Source of the DNA: Paenibacillus nuruki
Lineage (GTDB): Bacteria; Bacillota; Bacilli; Paenibacillales; Paenibacillaceae
DNA: 64,000 nt
Direction of reading: 5' to 3'
Assembly: GCF_001721045.1 (NCBI RefSeq)
Contig: NZ_MDER01000031.1
Span: 186,001-250,000 of the forward strand
Positions 60,602 through 64,000 of the stretch are shown here, one piece after another. The notes under the pieces were generated by a model. The model had not been told where the DNA came from. It worked only from the letters and a program-made list of their open reading frames with translations, and did no database searches. Position 1 is the first letter of the stretch; each line of letters starts with the position of its first letter. The position numbers and the translations under genes are program-made.

Positions 60602-61612
60602 TTAGTCTTTATTTATCAGACGAATATGAGTTTCTGGATCACAAATCACAAACAACTTGGCTTCTGCTGGCATAGGCTCAGACAGTTTGCGATTAATAGT
60701 CATATCGTTACGATCACTGATTAATGTTGCACCTTCTACTAATAATGCTTGAAAAGCTTCTCCATACGTACGCCAGCCTGGTTCCGTAGGTACATGATAG
60801 ATATCTTCTCCATATTGACGATTGAGCAATTGAGCCAACACATCGTTATTGCCTTCATTTAATGCCGAGCGTACAGCCAAGCGTGAAATAGCATCATGAG
60901 ACAATACAAATTCATTCACATGCACATGATGGAAATTTTTAATATGGTTTTCTAACATGATTTCGACGGTGGTATGTACGTGAGAAGCTAACCGTTCCAC
61001 ACTGGAAGCGACCAGTAGTGATTTGCCATCGACTAACGAAGCATCATCAATACGTGAATCTGCAAAAATAATAGCAGAGCGTGCTGTACTGATTTCTGCT
61101 TGTAGTAATGTTTCGTCTTTGGTAGGATCACCATTTACATAATGAACTTGTGGATGATCGTATGGATGCTTTTCCAGTTGATCAATAATAACAACATCAA
61201 TTTCTGGATGACTGGCAAATAGTTCATCTATTGCATAATGTGCTTTTTTGCTCCAATTGATAATAATAATGTGATCTTGTCCTACGTATTTCAATTTACC
61301 TGCTCCTCTTCTCCGATTATATTCTCCCATCGAATCTACAATTTTACTAATAATTAAGCTCAGTAGACCAATGCCGAAAATATACAAAAATACTGTAAAG
61401 ATTTTACCAGCTATACTTTTCATAAAATAATCGCCATACCCTACAGTTGCCATGGTCGTCAGTACCCAGTACAACGCGTTAAACCAGTGGGTAAACGTAT
61501 CCGGTTCGATCATATACGCTATCGTAGCTGACAATAGTACAAATAATACCGTTGTTGTCGCTAATACCGATTTGCGCATTCTGACCATTTTGCGAGAAAG
61601 TCGAAGAAACAT
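60602..61612 (-). CDS. yugO: YugO-like potassium channel with RCK/TrkA-N domain
   Basis: A two-helix potassium channel. TM1 (~18-38), pore helix and selectivity filter TVGYGDY (~56-62), TM2 (~72-92), then a cytoplasmic RCK/TrkA-N domain (about 105-235; KYVGQDHIIIINWSKKAHYAIDEL) and a C-terminal region. The ~336-residue length and layout match B. subtilis YugO, which drives potassium-based electrical signalling in biofilms. The RCK nucleotide loop lacks the GxGxxG pattern, as in YugO-type proteins (GW/NW). I prefer the ATG at 61612 (AAGGA eight bases upstream) over the one at 61618 (two bases). Confidence 0.88.
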   Translation of the reverse strand: MFLRLSRKMVRMRKSVLATTTVLFVLLSATIAYMIEPDTFTHWFNALYWVLTTMATVGYGDYFMKSIAGKIFTVFLYIFGIGLLSLIISKIVDSMGEYNRRRGAGKLKYVGQDHIIIINWSKKAHYAIDELFASHPEIDVVIIDQLEKHPYDHPQVHYVNGDPTKDETLLQAEISTARSAIIFADSRIDDASLVDGKSLLVASSVERLASHVHTTVEIMLENHIKNFHHVHVNEFVLSHDAISRLAVRSALNEGNNDVLAQLLNRQYGEDIYHVPTEPGWRTYGEAFQALLVEGATLISDRNDMTINRKLSEPMPAEAKLFVICDPETHIRLINKD

Positions 61613-61704
61613 ATGCATAATCCTTGGGTGTACTCCTTTATTCTATTGACATCGATTGGCTGAAAATAACTTGAATGTTAAATAATTCGACAACTGCGTG
61701 TATT

Positions 61705-61735
61705 TTGCCTTTTTTGTGGATGCATCCGTTATACT
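61705..61735 (+). promoter_or_regulatory. Candidate promoter of the TVP38 operon
   Basis: TTGCCT with a 19-nt spacer and a good TATACT hexamer (61730-61735), directly before the repeat array. The -35 is weak and the spacing long. Confidence 0.35.
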
Positions 61736-61742
61736 ACATAGA

Positions 61743-61925
61743 GAAGATGTTGTGCTTATATTGCCAAGCGCTGGAATGTAAGGTATTTTGCTTTGCAAAA
61801 ATCACTTTTGGATTGGATTAGAAGATGTCGCGCTTATATTGCCAAGCGCTGATCGTAAGATATTTTGCTCAAGCAAAAATCACTTTTTATTGAACTGGGT
61901 CGCGCTTATATTGCCAAGCGCTGGA
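61743..61925 (+). repeat. Array of 72-78 bp direct repeats with palindromic cores
   Basis: A 20-mer, GCTTATATTGCCAAGCGCTG, occurs three times (61754, 61832, 61904; spacing 78 and 72). The first two copies are preceded by GAAGATGT and followed by near-identical TAAGGTATTTTGC / TAAGATATTTTGC and AAAAATCACTTTT blocks. Two hairpins recur in each unit: GCGCTT-N8-AAGCGC (copies 2 and 3; GTGCTT in copy 1) and ATTTTGC-N4-GCAAAAT in copy 2. The third copy ends at the AAAGGA ribosome-binding site of the TVP38 gene. Confidence 0.9.
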
Positions 61926-61941
61926 AAGGATTTATATTTTT

Positions 61942-62556
61942 ATGGATATTTCGCAGTGGTTATCTTATTTGACGGAAGAGAATTTAAAAAGTTGGATGGG
62001 TGAATATCGTTCACTGGGTCCGCTTGCTAGTATGTTATTGCCTTTTCTCAAATCCTTTATTCCTCCTTTGCCTACGATTGTGATTTTGGGGGTAAATGCG
62101 GCAGTGTATGGATTGTGGGTTGGATTTTTGTATTCATGGATTGGGATTACGGCAGGTTCGCTGACTGCTTTTTGGTTGGTACGTAAGTTGTCTGAACATC
62201 GATATTTATCCCGCTTGGTACGTAATCCCAAAGTAGTCAGTACACGGCGTTGGATTCGGAATAATGGATTTAATTATATTTTTTTGTTGAGTCTTTTTCC
62301 TGTAGGTCCGTTTACGTTGTTAAATGTAGCGGCTGGACTGAGCGGGATTCGATTTCGTTCGTTTCTGATTGCGATTATTTTCGGTAGAGGGATTATGGTA
62401 TTTGCGGTTTCCTTTATTGGTGCAGACTTGTCTCGTTATCGTGAAAATCCGTGGAATCTGTTGTTAGTGTTATTGTTTGTGATTATTTGCTTTGTATGTA
62501 GCCGTAGTATTGAGGCTTGGTTTAGTCGCCGCGATTCACTTACTGAACAACCATAG
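61942..62556 (+). CDS. TVP38/TMEM64 (DedA-superfamily) membrane protein, copy 1
   Basis: A 204-residue membrane protein. The family motif is LKSFIPPLPTIVILGVNAAVYG (about 36-57), then WIGITAGSLTAFWLVRKL, FPVGPFTLLNVAAGLSGIRF (~117-136) and FGRGIMVFAVSFIGADL. Bacillus members (YtxB/YdjZ-like) have no settled function; eukaryotic relatives act as lipid scramblases or vesicle factors. It is one of two tandem paralogues. AAAGGA lies 11 bases before the ATG, at the end of the repeat array. Confidence 0.9.
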   Translation: MDISQWLSYLTEENLKSWMGEYRSLGPLASMLLPFLKSFIPPLPTIVILGVNAAVYGLWVGFLYSWIGITAGSLTAFWLVRKLSEHRYLSRLVRNPKVVSTRRWIRNNGFNYIFLLSLFPVGPFTLLNVAAGLSGIRFRSFLIAIIFGRGIMVFAVSFIGADLSRYRENPWNLLLVLLFVIICFVCSRSIEAWFSRRDSLTEQP

Positions 62557-62663
62557 TTGTTTTCTATTGTAAAAAATAACATAAAAGATACGTAGAATCG
62601 AGAATTTAAAGGCATGATTGGGTAATGAAAGATATAGAATGATTGAACGAAAGGAACGTGGCT

Positions 62664-63311
62664 ATGGATATTGCACAATTTATGTCTTATCTCCAAGAAG
62701 GTGATATTGATCATCTGATGGGTCAATACCGTGCTATCGGTCCGTGGCTTAGTATATTGCTTGCTTTTCTCCTATCTTTTATCCCGCCTTTGCCTACAAT
62801 GGTTGTGATCGGACTGAATGTAGCGGCTTTTGGGTTATGGTCAGGTATATTGTACTCATGGATCGGTGTGATGAGTGGCGCTATCCTTGTATTCTGGTTA
62901 GTGCGTAAACTTTCACATTACAAATATATCGATCGTTTTTCTCATAACAAAGGTGTGCAAAAAAGTATACGTTGGATGAAAAAAAATGGGTTTATGTATA
63001 TTTTTATGTTTAGTCTATTGCCGGTTGGTCTGTTTACGTTGCTTCATGTAGCGGCTGGACTAAGCGGAATCAAATTCCGTTCTTTTGCGATTGCCGCAGG
63101 GCTAGGACGAGGAATAATGATTTTTATCGTCTCGTTTATCGGAGCCGATTGGGCAAGTTATTTCCAACAGCCGTGGAAATTGTTTATTGTCGCCGCATTT
63201 GTTATTGTTGGATTTATTTTTATCCGCAAAGTGGAAGCTTGGTTTAGCAAACGGGAAGAATCAGAAGTATTGGATATCGAGCCTGAACCTCAAGCTTGTA
63301 AATCATCTTAA
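62664..63311 (+). CDS. TVP38/TMEM64 (DedA-superfamily) membrane protein, copy 2
   Basis: A 215-residue paralogue of the preceding gene, 107 nt downstream on the same strand. Matching blocks include FLLSFIPPLPTMVVIGLNVA, WLVRKLSHYKYIDRF, LPVGLFTLLHVAAGLSGIKF and GRGIMIFIVSFIGAD, which points to a gene duplication. I start at the ATG preceded by AAAGGAACGTG; an in-frame TTG at 62643 lies before that site. The C-terminus is acidic (EESEVLDIEPEPQACKSS), unlike copy 1. A terminator follows. Confidence 0.9.
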   Translation: MDIAQFMSYLQEGDIDHLMGQYRAIGPWLSILLAFLLSFIPPLPTMVVIGLNVAAFGLWSGILYSWIGVMSGAILVFWLVRKLSHYKYIDRFSHNKGVQKSIRWMKKNGFMYIFMFSLLPVGLFTLLHVAAGLSGIKFRSFAIAAGLGRGIMIFIVSFIGADWASYFQQPWKLFIVAAFVIVGFIFIRKVEAWFSKREESEVLDIEPEPQACKSS

Positions 63312-63315
63312 ATCC

Positions 63316-63364
63316 AAAAAAAGCGTCTAATCTCAACCTATCGTTGGTAATAGACGCCTTTTTA
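63316..63364. terminator. Terminator after the TVP38 pair
   Basis: GCGTCTA and TAGACGC pair, enclosing CAAC/GTTG, with CTTTTT on the plus strand and AAAAAAA on the other side, so it may act both ways. Confidence 0.8.
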
Positions 63365-63486
63365 ATTACAATTATGTCGTTCATATCTAATCTAGATTCC
63401 TGTAGACGATCTATTGGATTTATTTATAGATCAAAACTATCTGAAACCTATAATTTAACTCGTATACCATTCTATATCCCTTCCAT

Positions 63487-64000
63487 TTACCAAGCTGCTA
63501 TCGTACCATCTGTTCTCCACTCTGTGCCACCGATCAATACACCTGTCTCGGGATCTCGTAAAATAATCTGTCCCCGACCAAATCCACCGACACTGTTAGC
63601 ACGTACGATATGATGCCCTTTGCGGATCAGACTTTGAGCCAGATGTTCAGGGAAATTCGGTTCAATTTCTATTGTTTTGCCTTCGACCCATTGCCAGCGT
63701 GGTGCATCCAGTGCCGCTTGTGGATGCAGATGGAAATCGATCATATTCATGATGACTTGTACATGACCTTGAGGTTGCATAAATCCACCCATCACGCCAA
63801 AAGGACCGATAGGCTGACCGTTTTTGGTCAAAAATCCCGGAATAATCGTATGATACGTCTTTTTCCCGGGTTCTAAGCGATTATCATGTGTTGGATCTAG
63901 AGAAAAAGAATGTCCTCGATTTTGCAGTCCAATTCCTGTCCCCGGAATCACGATCCCTGAGCCAAAACCCATATAGTTACTTTGGATATAGGACACCATA
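63487..64000 (-). CDS. ggt: Gamma-glutamyltransferase, C-terminal part (5' end outside window)
   Basis: The frame runs off the right edge, leaving the last ~170 residues, the small-subunit part. Characteristic stretches: SYIQSNYMGFGSGIVIPGTG, the GFLTKNGQPIGPFGVMGGF with the GGxM/MGG-type oxyanion region, MIDFHLHPQAALDAPRWQW, and IEPNFPEHLAQSLIRKGH. The enzyme transfers or hydrolyses gamma-glutamyl groups from glutathione and related peptides, usually secreted. The catalytic Thr of the autoprocessing site lies outside the window. Confidence 0.9.
   Translation of the reverse strand, partial: MVSYIQSNYMGFGSGIVIPGTGIGLQNRGHSFSLDPTHDNRLEPGKKTYHTIIPGFLTKNGQPIGPFGVMGGFMQPQGHVQVIMNMIDFHLHPQAALDAPRWQWVEGKTIEIEPNFPEHLAQSLIRKGHHIVRANSVGGFGRGQIILRDPETGVLIGGTEWRTDGTIAAW

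Larger units (their letters stand above)
61613..61941. other. Divergent region between the potassium channel and the TVP38 genes
   Basis: About 330 nt. It contains a candidate promoter (61705-61735) and the repeat array (61743-61925). A short frame read across the repeats lacks a ribosome-binding site and is not treated as a gene. Confidence 0.6.

Noticed and set aside
61743-61925. CRISPR array
   Set aside because: Only three copies of a 20-mer, spacers of 52-58 nt that are themselves repeated, and no cas genes nearby.
61788-62003. 71-codon frame running through the repeat array into the TVP38 gene
   Set aside because: Repeats give it a false length, the frame ends inside the TVP38 gene and no ribosome-binding site precedes it.
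1-64000. Prophage, transposon or integrative element
   Set aside because: No integrase, transposase, phage structural gene, tRNA-linked direct repeat or att-like duplication was seen anywhere in the window.

Overview
The window looks like a chromosomal segment from a Paenibacillus-type member of the Bacillales. The evidence is moderate-to-low GC, strong GGAGG ribosome-binding sites, many hairpin-plus-T-run terminators, CcpA-type cre sites, and a plant-polymer enzyme set (GH64, PL11, GH5-CBM3, GH4). I see no rRNA, tRNA, CRISPR array, insertion sequence or prophage. Both edges cut a gene: the 3' part of a GH64 beta-1,3-glucanase at the left and the 3' part of a gamma-glutamyltransferase at the right.

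Layout. 1-6.5 kb: glucanase tail, galactokinase, an AraC regulator fused to a siderophore-binding-type domain, and a secreted PL11 rhamnogalacturonan lyase behind a cre site. 6.9-11.7 kb: purine permease, HAD phosphatase, a secreted protein whose ribosome-binding site lies inside a 12-bp stem, and a two-gene operon of an HTH protein and a TumE-like protein (likely toxin-antitoxin). 11.8-15 kb: GH5-CBM3 endoglucanase and an MFS transporter. 15-20.7 kb: a defence cluster made of a McrBC-like type IV restriction pair and, divergently, an unlisted 48-residue protein overlapping a GNAT acetyltransferase (likely another toxin-antitoxin pair). 20.8-25.4 kb: three small membrane proteins, then heme oxygenase plus bacteriophytochrome, i.e. 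chromophore synthesis next to its photoreceptor. 25.4-41.5 kb: transporters and regulators, M19 dipeptidase, an oxidoreductase, alpha-galactosidase with AraC regulator and cre site, malic enzyme, and a methionine ABC transporter. 41.7-47.8 kb: a 2-keto-acid decarboxylase, NADH nitrite reductase nirBD with a well-placed FNR-type promoter, and an oxalate-decarboxylase-like bicupin. 48-50.4 kb: small housekeeping or unknown genes.

50.5-58.6 kb holds the most interesting block. It is a tightly coupled five-gene operon encoding a SWIM zinc-finger protein, a HEAT-like repeat protein, a MoxR-type AAA+ ATPase, a DUF5682 protein with hydrolase-like motifs, and a VWA (MIDAS) protein. A SUKH/SMI1 gene lies next to it and a GAAC-N4-GTTC (LexA-like) site lies in its upstream gap. 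Genes of this type occur together in other bacteria, but I know of no established function. 58.7-64 kb: SUKH protein, aroD, a YugO-like potassium channel, a 72-78 bp repeat array upstream of two tandem TVP38/DedA-like membrane proteins, and the gamma-glutamyltransferase tail.

All functional names come from reading motifs and recalling families; no database search was run.
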